Of a stretch of DNA of 64,000 nucleotides, positions 34,665-47,223 are shown one piece after another. The stretch is taken from positions 27,884,213-27,948,212 of the forward strand of contig NC_088202.1 in the NCBI RefSeq assembly GCF_037126465.1, written 5' to 3'. The translations under genes were made by a program, and so were the position numbers. This stretch comes from Ornithodoros turicata (Eukaryota > Arthropoda > Arachnida > Ixodida > Argasidae). Under the pieces are notes generated by a model. It saw only the letters and a list, made by a program, of their open reading frames with translations, made no database searches and was not told the DNA's origin. Positions within the stretch are counted from its first letter, which is position 1. Every line of letters starts with the position of its first letter.

Positions 34665-37240
34665 GGCCGGTTCACGTCAGTTCAGGCAGGGAGGTCCCAT
34701 CGACCTCCTGGGTTTTCAGTATTTTTTTATATTTATAAGCTCATTGTATATTATAATCAACAGCGGTAAAATGAATAATTTCTACCGAGTAGCTTTCGTG
34801 CAAAAAAATCGAGAAAATCCGGCCCTGAATTCGAATGTTTCAGTTTTGCCGTGTTTGCACGCGTATATCTCCCATGTGTTAAAACATATTGTAGTGAAAT
34901 TTTTTGATGCTTTAGTATGCCTACAGGCCAGCTGTCAGAGCGAAAATTTTGGCATGCAGGTGCAACACTGTGTGCTATAAAAATGGTGAACATGTTCTCT
35001 TGTGCAGTTTTGTCCCAATTTTGACGCGTGACTTCTCTGGCTATAGGTGTCCCTCATTGCCAAACTTGGTATCAGGTCACTCAGCTTTTAATTCTCTTTC
35101 ATCTGATATATCAATCGTGCGTAAATCTCTTACAGGCATGTGCTGAAACAGGCAAATGTTTAGGCATAGTTCGAAAAAAAACAAGGATTTTGCGCGTCCG
35201 TTTCTCAAAAAGACCCCTGTTGATTTCATTTATATTTTGTCAGGACGTGGCGAGATGTTAGACTGACTTGAAAAAATTCTGCTTCAAAAGGCGTACAGTG
35301 GCGATTAGAGCGTTAAAATGCGGCCGTACTTTGCGGACGTACGGGCCGGAGCCCGGCCGGCGGTACAGCGAGATGGCGTGCCTCCTGTCGTTGCGTCCTT
35401 TGTTTGAGCAAAGCTGCCTGGCCTTAGCCTCACCTGAGCTATTCGTCGGCAAACTTTTGACATCCTCCTCAAGAAAGACTCCGCACATCGGAGTTCGTTA
35501 TTTCCACAACGCATCTGAATAAAATCCCATGTTGCCGAAAAGCAGTCTTTCAACGAGTCAGCAAAGGCCGTTCAGCAAAGACGTTCAGAGCAAAGCCATA
35601 CGGCAGAAAAATACTAATCCACCTTCCAAGACGCACACAATGCACTTCGATTTCGCTGAAAACTGGACAGTAGCTATGCGTAGCGAAATACAAGCGTGCC
35701 ACTGGGGAAAAACTGATTTCCATATTCACATGATTGGTAACAGCTGGCACGGAAACGCACAGTTTTGGTGTGGTGAGCGAAGACTTGTGTCACGATTCAG
35801 CATACTCACAGGCAGCTTCCATCGCTATTGAAGAGCGGCTTGACGACAATGTTAGTCCTGCAGCTAATGATTTACATGCCAGATTTACATTTTCAATACC
35901 AGACATTTCCAGTTACAATACAATTACAATGCAAGACATTTCAATACATTTTACATGCCAGATGATTTACATTTTCAAAATGGCTCTAGCTTTCCAAATC
36001 TACTTTTGCGAGCGTGACATGGCTGAGAGGAACAGGCCAAAAGTGCGTGTGAGGGGATACGTGTAATAATCAAGCACCATGCCACGACACCTAGCTTGCG
36101 TTCACCCAAGCAGGATGTCATCCAAGTGTCACAAGATATGATAGCGTGCTTGCAAAAAACACCTAAGACGTGTCCATTTACTTCATGAACGCGCTGAGGA
36201 CGTGGCTTCTTTTAGAATACAAAAGAAACGGGAATGGGTAAATGTATACCGCATCAAAGTGGCATACAAGGTTCGCATGCGTGGCAAAGCAAGACATCGG
36301 AAAGTGGATGCCGAAAATCATTCATAAGTGTACCGCGTACAATGAATTCAGAAAAGTGACGTTTTCACAGAAACCGAGTGAAATCATTTGTCGCGTCACT
36401 GCAAAATACTGTTTTCGCTTTCGCAGTCTTGTGAATATATCGAAATAAACTGCCACTTTTGCTTACACAAAGTTGTTCCTTTTCTTTTACGACATCGACA
36501 GCAGGCTCGCCATCCCACCGTACCGGCAGCCGGGCTCCGACACGTTCGTACGCAGAGTAGGGTCGCGTTTTAACGCGCTAATCACCAGTCTCTTTGAAGC
36601 ATAACGCCGCCTTTTGAAGCATAATTTTTTGCGTTAGATGAAAGGCCTAACATCGGGCCATGTCCTGGCAAAATATAAATGAAATCAAGAGGGGCCTTTT
36701 TGAGAAATACACGCGCAAAATCCATGTTTTTTCGAAATATGCCTAAACACTTGGCTATTTCAGCACATATCGCTAGGAGGTATATGCAGGATAGATATAT
36801 TAGATGAAAGAGCATTAAAATCTGAGTGTAATGATACCAGGTATGATAATGAGAGACGTCTACAGCCAGAGCAAGAAGCGTCGAAGTTGGAACAAAACTG
36901 CGCGCGAGAGCATGGTTCGTCGCTTTTTATACAACATAGTGTTGCACCTGTGTGCCAAAATTTGCGCACGGACTGCTGGCCTGTAGGTATACTAAAGCAT
37001 AAAAAAATTCACTACGATATCTTTTAAAACTCAGGAGGTACACACGTGCAAATACGGCAAAACTGCAACACTCGAATTCAGGGCCGGATTTCTCGATTTT
37101 TTTTGCACGGAAACTATTCAGTAGAAATGATTAATTTTACCCATGTTGATCATCATGTACGATGAGGCTCTAAATAAAAAAATAATGAAAATCCACGAGG
37201 TACATGGGACCTGCCTGTCTGAGTTGACGTGAAACCGGCC
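34665..37240 (+). mobile_element. 2576-bp DNA transposon with ~700-bp TIRs and TACA duplication
   Basis: Left (34665-about 35385) and right (about 36490-37240) arms are diverged inverted repeats. The outer ends GGCCGGTTCACGTCA and TGACGTGAAACCGGCC are flanked by TACA at 34661-34664 and 37241-37244. The inner 1.1 kb encodes a broken transposase-like protein (35529-36066). A 4-bp duplication with a D-rich transposase is compatible with the Sola group, offered as inference only. The arms have diverged far more than the Copia LTRs, so this is an old copy. Confidence 0.85.
35529..36066 (+). pseudogene. Transposase-like protein with DFAENW motif, frameshifted
   Basis: The first frame (from ATG 35529) contains HFDFAENWTVAMRSEIQACHW at about codons 39-59. 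A one-base shift near 35765 moves the reading to the frame that contains SFGVVSEDLCHDSA (about 35764-35805). D-F-A-E-N followed by V-V-S-[DE]-D-L with spacing of about 40 residues occurs in a family of uncharacterised invertebrate proteins linked to DNA transposons, and I take the acidic residues as part of a DDE/D catalytic core. The downstream catalytic block (a D-G segment) is not recognisable. The protein is truncated and inactive. Confidence 0.65.
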
Positions 37241-37489
37241 TACAATTCTTGCACAGTATAACTTGAGACAGTTATGTTCTGGCTAACCTTTTCAGTGACA
37301 TCCATCTTTCAACAGTCTAACTTAACTGGCAATGAGTTCCAACTTCTATCTCTGTTCCATATAACCTCTGTTAAGTGAATATTTGTGAAGTAAATTAGTA
37401 CATATGCGGGACTGGTGCTTGTATACTTTCAATGTAACACTATTTTTTTCATTGATGGTGAAGTGATGCCTTAAAGAACCCATGTAGCT

Positions 37490-37765
37490 AGTGACTATGA
37501 TGCAATAAAGAGTTGTCTACAATGACATATTGATTTTGTTATTAAAAATCGCGCAAATTAGTTTTCGTGTGGGGGAAGGAGGTACCCGTAAGTGTGCATT
37601 GACTGCACCTCGGGAAATCGTTGGGGTACGATACAGGCTGCCGACGACGGAACCTCGTGTTGCAAACCGTATGCCGGATCATGATCGGGAGCCGACCCTC
37701 TCGGGTCGGCCGCCGCCGGCGCACCCACGTTGGGTCGTCGCGCTGTGCTGCTTGGGGAAGTAGTA
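37490..37765 (+). repeat. Dispersed GC-rich repeat, copy A
   Basis: About 280 bp aligning, in inverse orientation, with 48395-48700. Shared blocks include GACTATGATGCAATAAA, AAAATCGCG, GGCTGCCGAC, TGCAAACCGTATGCCG and CCGCCGGCGCACC. Divergence is high but colinear. One end carries AATAAA, the other is very GC-rich. No protein frame is conserved clearly between the copies. Confidence 0.8.
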
Positions 37766-37769
37766 ATTA

Positions 37770-40670
37770 AAATAACATATTTTCGTTACTAAACAAAAAT
37801 GTTATAGTCTGCAGGTAGCAATTTCGCATGTGATCATGCAAATCCTGTGACAATCCCTTTGTAAAAGTGCCAGACACCCTACCGATCAACATGCATGAAT
37901 GGGGAGGGCGCGGAACCCACAGCCTGATATCATGGTGGCTGCTACACCCCTTCCTCCACCTTCTGACGCCCCTGTCTATGGCAATACGTATTGTGCATTA
38001 TCCTGCCGAAAGAAAACGCTTTTGGTGACCAGGCCTTGAAGTTGTTTTCCTGAATCTGGTATGGCTCATCTTTCAGAACATAGGTGTTTGTATAGTCCAT
38101 CAGGCGTTCCACACGCTGAGGGTCCTCACCAACTACTGCTGTGGGTTGAAACCAGCACTATCATTCATTCGCACTCTATTCGACACGTTTACACTGCTCG
38201 AATGTCTTCCTGAGCGTGTCATCACTGTACTGTGCTTCGAGTTATTTGTAACTTGCAGCCCGGTTTAAAGTCTTGTTTCACTAAAATCCTTATCGCAGCA
38301 CACTACGTCATGCACTTGCCAACAGTGTTCTCCGCAATCTTGGGTAATGGTGTCCTGACAGGGAGAGTTTATTCTTCGATCATTTCCCATCAAGAGACAG
38401 GGCCTCGTCGTCACGTCGAACCCACCATCTCTTCACCCCATGCCCAAAATGTCATCAGGTTGTTCTACTTCAATATCGCGGCATGATCCTTTATCTGTCG
38501 TATAACATCAAATGACGCTGTGTAAAATAGGCTCCTTCAAGCACTTTCTATAAACGGCTCTGCATGGCCTTGGACATGAGCGCCCCATTCCTACCAGCGC
38601 AATGGAGAAGAAGACACGAACCAGATAAGTCGTTCCTATATCGTACTCCTTTGCACTGATCGCTGTTTTAAGCTGCCTTCACGATATGGGAAACATATCC
38701 CTGGGACTGAGGAAACATGGAAGACAAATCACGCCTTGAATGTCAGGTATGCCGATTTCGAAGTGCCCCAGAACTGAACGATACTCGTGTTGTGTGTTCA
38801 TTAGCGAACACTGAAAATGTGTGCGAAATATCTTGGTCCAACAGTTTCTAGTTTTTCAGAAAAAACTTCTTTTTTAGTTAGCTCGCCCGCCCGTCAGATC
38901 GTCGGCAAACCCTGCGCACGGACGCACCGACGTCACTGCTCTAGGTTTATGTGTCTTTTGGCTTGGCATGGACTCTTTGCTTAGCCGCTTGGCTTCTTTG
39001 GTTTCGTTCTCTGTGCATCTTACATTAGGAAACAGCTGTTATGTTATCGCTAAGCCCGAAACAAAGCATGTGGACATTTCTTTGACACGACGTCCCTGGG
39101 AAAGCGCACTGACCTTGCCTTTTATGAGCTGAAGGGATATGATATGATATGCCACGGGGAAGCTGTCGAGAATGTGACGGTGCTACGCTGTTAGAACAAT
39201 TCATCGGGTCATTCAAGTGTTACCTACCATACCTTGCCAAAAGACGAAGCAGTGCGAAGCTCTGACAGCGGCAGCCGTGCGGACTGATTTCAACTCCAAG
39301 GATTTGGTCCACGAATGTTATCATAGGTTACGCGCGACTCCATAGGCAACTTGGAAGCTCAGCACGAAATCGTCCTAAGTCAGATGACCGACACACACAT
39401 TTTGAACGTGCCGCGGAGGATCAAGGCAAAAGACGAGAGCAAAAGGTAAGTCGAGGTTCAAGTTCATGTTTATGGAGAAATATAGCTCCTAAAGCGGAAC
39501 ATATATGAAGGTAGATAAAAATGGGTACATAAAAATAGGAAGCTTCATGAATCGATTGTGCAGCTGTCGTACTGCGCTTCCTATGTTATAGTGACGGTTA
39601 ACTACGGAAGAGTATTGATAAGCTAACTTGTGAATTACCACAGGTGCACGCTGAAGCCGGAAATGAAGCAGGGTCTTGCATCTGGTGCTTGAAGAAATTG
39701 CTGACACGCCACTTGCAATCTAGCAGCCACCAACAGGTAGGACAATGTGATGTTATTATTTGAGAATTCACCTCTATTCAACTTTTCATGGGCGGTCTCA
39801 TGCACACATCTTGGCACCACTTTTAAATCTGTCCTCACATTACAACTTCTGCTTTCAGGGTGGAAAACAAAGGTCTCCATTCCGATTAACTGCTATCTTC
39901 CCAAACACTTTTGCAGTTCAAACACTGTTTCCTGTGGATGGGATGGTACAAACTTGATTGTCTGATATAGTAGGTACGTTACATTAGTTCAGTTAATTTG
40001 CCTCTTGCACATTTTTGTTACAGTTAGCTGGATTACTGTTGGAGCTACAATCCTTTCTGACACGTAGAAGCTGATGTCGTCTCCGATAACGTTTTAGAGT
40101 TTTCACTGTCATCAATGTCCGTTGAGGAAGGTGCCTTTACTATCTGTGAATGTCTTTTTTGAATCTTTTACAAATCAAATCAAGAATAGCCTAGAATTCT
40201 TGTTAGCATTGTCTGCTCTTTTGACTCACTGTCTCTGTTCTGAGGGCTAAGAAAAATGGGAACTATTTATTTGTCACAACCTCACACTGGTTAGTGGTAC
40301 TGGATTGGCATGTAAGCTAAAATACATGTATTCTACAGATCTCATCCTGCCCAGTGTGCCTTGGGGTAGTGGGCCGCACCTCATTTGGCGAATTTCCCCA
40401 TTCATCATCATTTATTTATCTGTTATTGTTGTTACATTCTACAATACTTGTGTTGCACTTGGTGAATTAGTGTAGTGTGCCATGCCACATTCGTGACATT
40501 TTTGGTGGCTCTACTGCACAAATACTGTGTGCAGATTTATACATGCTGTTTACTAGGCAAAAATACGTGAGCAATGCTGTGTAGTCTTTTCATCCAAAGC
40601 CCATAATTCTACTGCAAAATCGTAGCACGAAGAAGAGCAATGTGCAAGTATCCGGCGATAGAGATTCACC
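37770..40670. other. No gene recognised
   Basis: Low-repeat intergenic sequence. Short frames only, the longest under 85 codons, and none has a convincing motif, splice pair or poly(A) context. Confidence 0.4.
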
Positions 40671-40674
40671 ACAG

Positions 40675-41290
40675 AAAGAAGACGGTTGATAGCATCTAAA
40701 TTTTAATGAGACGAGACTTTCGTGCCGAAGGCTGCACTTCTTCACCCTTAACGTCAAGTTGCAAAATTCCAGAATATATAAGACATGTTGTAAGGTAGAT
40801 AGCGAGGGTTGGTACAAACGTAAAAATAAAAATACAAACAGATATAAATAAAAAAACGTGTACTACTCCCTCAGTTTCAAACAGACAACGAATGAGTTGA
40901 CGAGACACTGTAGCACTGTTTCCCTGAATGTGTCGCCCGTGAATACCTTTTGTGCCAAATACTGACCTCATCACTGTGGTCATTCATGTATTATGCTACA
41001 GTGTCTTGTCAATTCATCAGTTGTCTGTTTGAAAGTGATGGAGGCATACCACCTTTTTATTTGATTATATATGTTTATTTTTATTTTTATTTTTGTACCA
41101 CCCTTCGCTTTTTACCTTGCGTGTCGTACCTTACGCTGTTTACCGTACGCTGTTTACCTTTTATGTCGTATATATTCAGGAATTTTGTAACTTGATGCCA
41201 GACCTGAAGAAGTGCAGCCTGCTGCACGAAAATCTCGTCTCATTAAAATTTGGATGCTCCCAACCGTCTTCTTTCTGTTGTGCAAAATCA
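40675..41290. repeat. Imperfect 300-bp-arm inverted repeat
   Basis: The left arm (40680-about 40985) and right arm (about 40985-41285) pair over AAATTTTAATGAGACGAGA, AAGTGCAGCCT, ATATATTC, GGTACAAAAATAAAAATA and GACACTGTAGCA. The centre lies near 40985. Indels make the arms imperfect. It has the look of a foldback element or a tail-to-tail pair of one repeat, but the ends have no clear target duplication. Confidence 0.8.
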
Positions 41291-41450
41291 TTATAAAGTT
41301 AACTTTCCATTGACTATCCATTTCTTGTCATTACATTCTTCTTACTATTTTTTTCTGCAGTGGTGAGCAACCCTGAGGACACATGCAAGAAAAGGAGTCT
41401 CTTTGGGATGACGAACCCTCATCATCTCATGAGGATCCAGTGGTTGATAA

Positions 41451-41920
41451 GAGTTGCCTCAGGACAGAAGCCGCCGATATTTCGAACAGAGACTGTTCTT
41501 CCTCTGGGCACCGTCCTCATCATTGGCATGGTATTTAAAGGGTTAGGTGTGACGTGTTTAAAGGTTCATGCGAATTGTGGGTCAACAGCCCGGAGGGAAG
41601 AAGGGGTTCCGTACGGGCTTCTACGGCCGGAGGGATTATGTGAACGCAGTGATCTAGGCTACAGACCGGTTAACCGGTCTGAAGCCTAGATCACTACGTT
41701 CACATAATCCCTTCCACACTCTAACAAAGCAGCCATTCACTCCGGCCGTAGAAGCCCGTACGGAACCTTTCTTCCCTCCGGGCTGTTGACCCACAATTCG
41801 CATGAACGTTTAAACACGTCACACCTAACCCTTTAAATACCATGCCAATGATGAGGACGGTGCCCAGAAGAAGAACAGTCTCTGTTCGAAATATCGGCGG
41901 CTTCTGTCCTGAGGCAACTC
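41451..41920. repeat. Palindromic pair of Penelope-like terminal repeats
   Basis: The arms run from GAGTTGCCTCAGGACAG at 41451 to CTGTCCTGAGGCAACTC at 41904-41920. Innermost is a perfect AGACCGGTTAACCGGTCT (41663-41680) within a 46-bp near-perfect stem. The right arm has an extra 28 bp holding ACACTCTAACAAAGCAGCC. The GAACAGTCTCTGTTCGAAA hairpin-plus-GAAA in both arms resembles the hammerhead-ribozyme-bearing terminal repeats of Penelope-like elements. This is an inference, since no Penelope protein is present. Confidence 0.75.
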
Positions 41921-41929
41921 CCTTCCTAC

Positions 41930-44755
41930 ATCTCTACCGGTTCGCTGGATTTCTACTCATCTACAGTGGTTGATGAGTGGTTCATGTTCTCAGGCACATG
42001 GAAGCTTCAACAAATAATTCATGAACAAGCCAGTGAGTGGTAGCACCAGGAAACATGAACCCTCCTGCTCCAGTCAGGGATGCTACATTTCAGGCAATCA
42101 TTTCCTTTTCGTGAATTACTTGTTGACTTTGTCCCAAGGTGGAGCTCGCAACAGCTCATTTCTCAGTAAACCACAATAAACCACAAACGTCTATCGGACG
42201 TACCAGAAAAATCCAAACGTCTGCACTCAAAAGCAACATCTCTTCAATATCCATCGGACGTAAAGCAAGTACGTTAGAAAGGTTGGACGTCTAACGAACG
42301 TACACTGCGCCCTGATTTCAGACGTCTAGTGTGCATCCATTCTTGTGTGCATTGAATGTCCGACATATGTTGTACACATGTGTTGTAAACATAAAGATGT
42401 TTGGCATCGAGAAGGTGAATGGGAAAGATTGCTATCTAGTTTGGTCGGCACTGCGAAAACGAGCGCCCAACGTCGAAATTAAAAGAATAAAAAAACATAA
42501 TATTCAACAATATATTTTTAATCGGTCGTCGTTGTAGTTCTTGCTTAAATGGCAAGATAACGTCTCTTTGTGTTTGACGAAGTGATCTCTCTGTTCTTTT
42601 AACGGCTTCTTCCGTTTCTTCATTCTCTCTTTTTTTTTATTCTAAACGCCACGCGCGGTTCTTCACGCAGTTTCGGTTTCCATCACTGATCAGTAGCTTT
42701 TTCCATCTTTTGCTATTTTGTGTTCAGTGACAAGTGAGTTAATTTGATCACGGCGGGAACGCGGAAACGTAAAATGTCGCCTTTTGCAGCTTTTTTTAGC
42801 AGTCTTCAACGTCTTGTGAAAATATCAGCACAATTGGTAGTGGCAAACGTGATATCGCCAGGGTCATCGGTATCATCGCCCGCCGTTTCCTTTGTCTGTG
42901 CTCGCCACAGGGGTGACACAAACCCGCCACTGTGGTAACTACCCTCAGACGGGGGCTTTTTGCAAAACTGCCATCTTGTCCTGGTCGCACGTCATAGAAA
43001 ACGTCATTTTGAGGTCATGTGACTTTGTCTACATGTCGTTCTGTCGCTTATCGACATCTTTCCGTCGTCATAGAGCCAAGAGATGAACGTATTTGGCGAA
43101 CGTAAACTATGTGGTGTTTGTTCCGCAACAGGGTAGCCCATTTCTCCTTACATTGCGTCAGCTCAGTGAATCGTAACGCGCGGTTGTCGTCACATCTTTG
43201 AAAGGCGTCAACAGTACGATGCCTCATGTGCAAAACTCCGCGTTTTACTGCGAGGTTATCGGACAAAAATAATTACCGTGGTCGAAGGACATCCAAAACG
43301 TCGCGCAGAGACAACAACCACATTGTTTACAATCGGTTTGGCCGTCGATCACGAGCGCCGCCATCTTTAAGGTCACGTGTGCCTTGACGTTTGCTGTGAC
43401 GTGCGACCCGGACCTGTCCAAGATGCATTGCATTCGCCCAGCACGCTTTCGTCTACGGAGCAATACGTTGGATGCCACCCCTGTGGTGCTCGCGTCCCGC
43501 GCGTCTTTGTTCTTTTCTGTGGTTTTGTGCTTGGAACTTCGGCTCCGTTTAACAGAACAAGTGCGTACATTTGGTACTGGTCTTATTCTATGTTTCTTGC
43601 ATAGTTTTGTAGCATGTGACGATGTCCGGTGAAGCCTATAAGCACTGTCATCCTTATTGAAATGCCGTGCTGCGCGTATAGACGCTGTATCATATCAATA
43701 TTAGCTTTATAGAACTTTCGAGCACAGCAAAGATAATATGGCCTGCGGAATTACTGACATGCGACTTCAGACAACTGTGTCGCGATTGTAAATTTTAACA
43801 CATGTAATACTACGTGATAGTGAAAGTACCAAAGTACAAAGTTGTGTGTACTGCGTTACAAGGAATTTTAGTGAGATTTGTGTTCGAAGTATTTGTTCTT
43901 CGGTGTATTAAAAGAATTGTGACTGTGCTGTGTTGAATTACTATTACCTCGCTTCGACCAACAGATTGAAACATTGTGAAATTTGTGCTGCTGCTCCGGT
44001 GAAATGAAAAATATTTCCTGTATCATAATGCATGGGATGTACAGTGTACAGCGGTGGTCATATAGAACGTTCGATGGACATCCATATGTGCTTCGGATGT
44101 ATGTCCATTAGAGGGGAGAAACATCCAGCTGGGATGTGGGCAGCGCGCCAAGCGGGACTTTCGCCGGTGAGAGGAGGAAAGGGCGAGGAGGCCCCGCGGA
44201 CAGCCGCTCCAGCCGCAGATTTGGGAAAGTGGTCTGATTGCTCTCTTATTAAATAGATCGCAGAGCTCGGCAAAATAACTCATGATCGCGATAACTCACG
44301 ATATGCACAATCACGATCGCCGATTGCATGAGTCCCTAGTCTTTTCATACCGCGTGGCAGTACCCCTACCTGCACATTCGCGCTTGCTTTCTGGAATGTT
44401 TTGCGTTATTGTATCATTACTTATTTATTTTTATTTGCCAGAGGCAAGAGAGCACGGTGCAAAATTAACCAAAGAGGCATCGTGTTACAGTAGTACAACC
44501 GCGCATGCCGCTTACTCGCACATTTTAAACTTTTTCTTTTTTCTTTTTTTTCAGACACGCAGACGTATTCATAAAAATTTTCCAAACGGTCCACAACGAT
44601 GTATGAGGAACTTCGTTCGGTGATTTGTGGCCCAATATCCCAGTGAAGTGAACCTCAAATGACATGCGTGTGCACTAATTCTCAGGTTACTGGTAGGATT
44701 TGTGGTGTTTGATTCTGGTTTTTCACACGTTCGGCGCGCAAAATCGAATCTGATC
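41930..44755. other. No gene recognised
   Basis: Contains repeated GGACGT/ACGTCC motifs at 42190-42330 similar to those in the 21803 element. A GC-richer block at 43250-43640 has short frames but no recognised domain. Nothing firm can be called. Confidence 0.35.
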
Positions 44756-44762
44756 GGTGATT

Positions 44763-45191
44763 ATGTCGGCCGGCCACAACCTGTCGCTGGCTTTTGATGG
44801 TCACGTTTTAAATTTTAAGACAGTTGGTGGAAAGGACTGTCCCATGTACATAGTGAACGCACTGCTCCAGGCTCTAGCTATGCCGCTTCTCGACAAAGCA
44901 GGACTAATTTTAACCTGTGCATATCCTAAGCATAGCACTTGTAATTTCACCCTGTGACAGGTCGGAGCGGAGTTCTGTTTTTTTCTGGAAAGGATTTCAC
45001 TTCTTCCGTCCATAGTACTTCCACATCAAGCCAAAGGAAATAAAACTGAGTCAGTTGAAGCACTCATTCCTGAGATTAATGGTGTACAATCCATTTCCAT
45101 CCACCGCGTCGAAGATTGGGGCGGTCTGCGTTCATCTATGCTGCTTTTCGCTAAGTACCGAAAACCAGAAACTCTGTACCTTCTGACCTAA
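44763..45191 (+). pseudogene. Unknown 142-codon frame with one internal stop
   Basis: From ATG 44763 one frame runs to TAA 45189-45191, broken only by TGA at 44955-44957. I do not recognise the protein. The second half (KTESVEALIPEINGVQSISI, then HRVEDWGGLR) has amino-acid composition typical of real protein. The stop is followed at once by CAG, so the second half could be an exon with an acceptor at 44958-44960 in the same phase. Otherwise the gene is broken by a nonsense mutation. There is no poly(A) signal immediately after, and no repeat overlaps it. It could be a host exon, a transposase piece or chance. Confidence 0.35.
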
Positions 45192-45194
45192 CCT

Positions 45195-46430
45195 GTATGC
45201 AAGGATATTTCAAATTCTTTAGCACTTCTTTCCTCCGCCTTTCTAGTACACACTAGTGACTATTGTATTATGCACCAAATCTTATTTGCCTTGTCGCTTT
45301 CTCATTCAGGCAGCTATAATTGGCAATAGGGCTTTTCGAAATAAAGCAAAAGAGAAGAATTATCTTGTTCCTAATCTACTTATAAAGGCTCGGAACCACA
45401 CGTGGTCCATCGCTGATCGAACATATGCATATGGACTAAATACATTCAGTCAAACACCGCCCCTGCATGACATTCAGTCATGGTAAATGTCGCGCCACAA
45501 ACAAATTTTGATATCAAGTAACTCAGTTGTATCTCGATTGTATATCGATTGTATCAAGTATCTCAGTTGTATCAGTTGTAAGTAAGTAGTTGTATTTCGT
45601 GAGTGCACTAATATACCATAACTGACATCGCGTGCTGACATCGTGATCGCGAGAGTGAGATAAGTCATTATCATTCGTGTGAAGTCTGTCTGGAGGCGTG
45701 ATCATCTGCGACCGTGAACTTTATGGCCTCGAGCCGTTTGATTATTTCACGCTCCCGAAAATATTGCAATCACAATATTGCGATACAGGGCGCGATATCA
45801 GCCTTCGCGTGAGTTCATATAGTGAGTGTGAGGTAGATGCGCTCTTATCAGATGATTGTGATCGTGAGTGATCGTGATCCAAAATGCCTACTTCCGGTAG
45901 GTCGTAGTGTGAACCGGACTTGAGGGGCAGGGTGTTGCAGTGCTATTGTGTCAACGGGAATTGACTAGGGCAGGGTATATTAGGGCATTAGGGTATCAGT
46001 ACGTTAAGCAAAGTCACTTTAAAGAATACCGTTTCATGTTTTAAGCATTTGATGCAATTTCTTCCATATTATTAGCTGTACTTCTGTTGTCCTGCCCTCT
46101 AGTCTACCGGCATAGCCCTGTCTTTTCGTGCGCTTTTTCTGAATATGGCTACAGAGCTCTTCCATGTTCATAAGACCATGGGGATCGAGCTTTTATTGGA
46201 GTACACATGACGTTTGTCCACAAAGCTCGAACTGGGGCCGTACCAGCTTACCAACTTACTCACCAACAACATTCCACATGAGATTACGAATAGACTTTCG
46301 AGGCGACGCAGCCGTTGGGTACAGGAGCTTTCCTTTCCATCGGTGGTGGACCCGTAACAAAAGCTCATGCTCGTGAAACAAATGAAAAAAAAAAAGAAAA
46401 ACAAAGCAGCTAAAACAGTTAATTAATTGG
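45195..46430. other. No gene recognised
   Basis: Intergenic. It includes a short GTATCTCAGTTGTATC direct repeat cluster near 45520-45580 and an A-rich tract at 46380-46400. Confidence 0.4.
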
Positions 46431-46436
46431 TGTGTA

Positions 46437-46625
46437 CAGTCAACCCTCGATTTATGAAACCCCGTTTTAGGAATTCCCTCTCTTTACGAGCGGTTGGTCG
46501 CCGAAGGAAACATGTCTCGTGTATTTCTTCCTCGGCTTATGAACCTCTATTTCCCAACTGTGAACGCATTTTGTTTCCACGAACCAAAAAACGTCTATCT
46601 TTTTTACTCTGATTTATGAGCGGGT
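46437..46625 (+). mobile_element. pogo/Tigger-like MITE end
   Basis: TA followed by CAGTCAACCCTCGATTTATG is typical of pogo-group inverted termini. Three degenerate repeats of the CGATTTATGAA type follow within 190 bp. The partner end was not found, so this is a fragment. Confidence 0.55.
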
Positions 46626-46629
46626 GAGG

Positions 46630-47188
46630 TCATTAACACAAGAATTGGTGTGGAGCGTGCAAACCTGTATTGCCCCGTTCTTACTCTGGTGACCGAAAGA
46701 TAAGAAAATGAACTTCGTCCTTGTGGGAAGGCCAACGACTGTCATGTCAAACCGGACGTCGCAGTGGACGCGTTGCGAGGATTTAAGCACAAGAGCTCGG
46801 AACTGACGGAAGACAGCCGTTGAGAGGGACTCGCGCAGGGGCCATGCCCATTTTTTTATTTCTATCATCATTATCATCATCAGAGGGACTCGCGGCTTGA
46901 TTGGAGACAAGCCGTTGGTTGCCCGTACCGGATTTGATCATTGGCATTGCACATGCTTATGCTGTAAAGTAGTTCGTGCACTTATCAGTCAGGTGTACAA
47001 GCAACTGTTAGGATAATGTTTGCGATTCCACCATAGTTTTTCAAGTGTTAAACCTTCCTCGAAATTTTGCGAAAATTAGGTGTGAGCCAACTTAAATGAT
47101 TTTGCAGTGTGAACTCTAGTGACGATTTTTAAACCTTTCTTATCAATCCAATTCAAAGCCAGATAACAACTTAATCGTGCATGCAGTC
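46630..47188. other. No gene recognised
   Basis: Intergenic sequence downstream of the Kunitz gene, without recognisable elements beyond a short TCATTATCATCATC run near 46865. Confidence 0.4.
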
Positions 47189-47194
47189 TTTATT
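47189..47194 (-). terminator. Poly(A) signal of Kunitz gene
   Basis: AATAAA on the minus strand, 30 bp beyond the TGA stop at 47224-47226. It supports a genuine last exon. Confidence 0.75.
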
Positions 47195-47223
47195 TTGAAT
47201 AACTTGAGGCTGTCTCTCGGTGT

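Noticed and set aside
43245..43640. Frames in a GC-richer block, considered as a host first exon
   Set aside because: No TATA/initiator, donor site or motif was found in a consistent frame.
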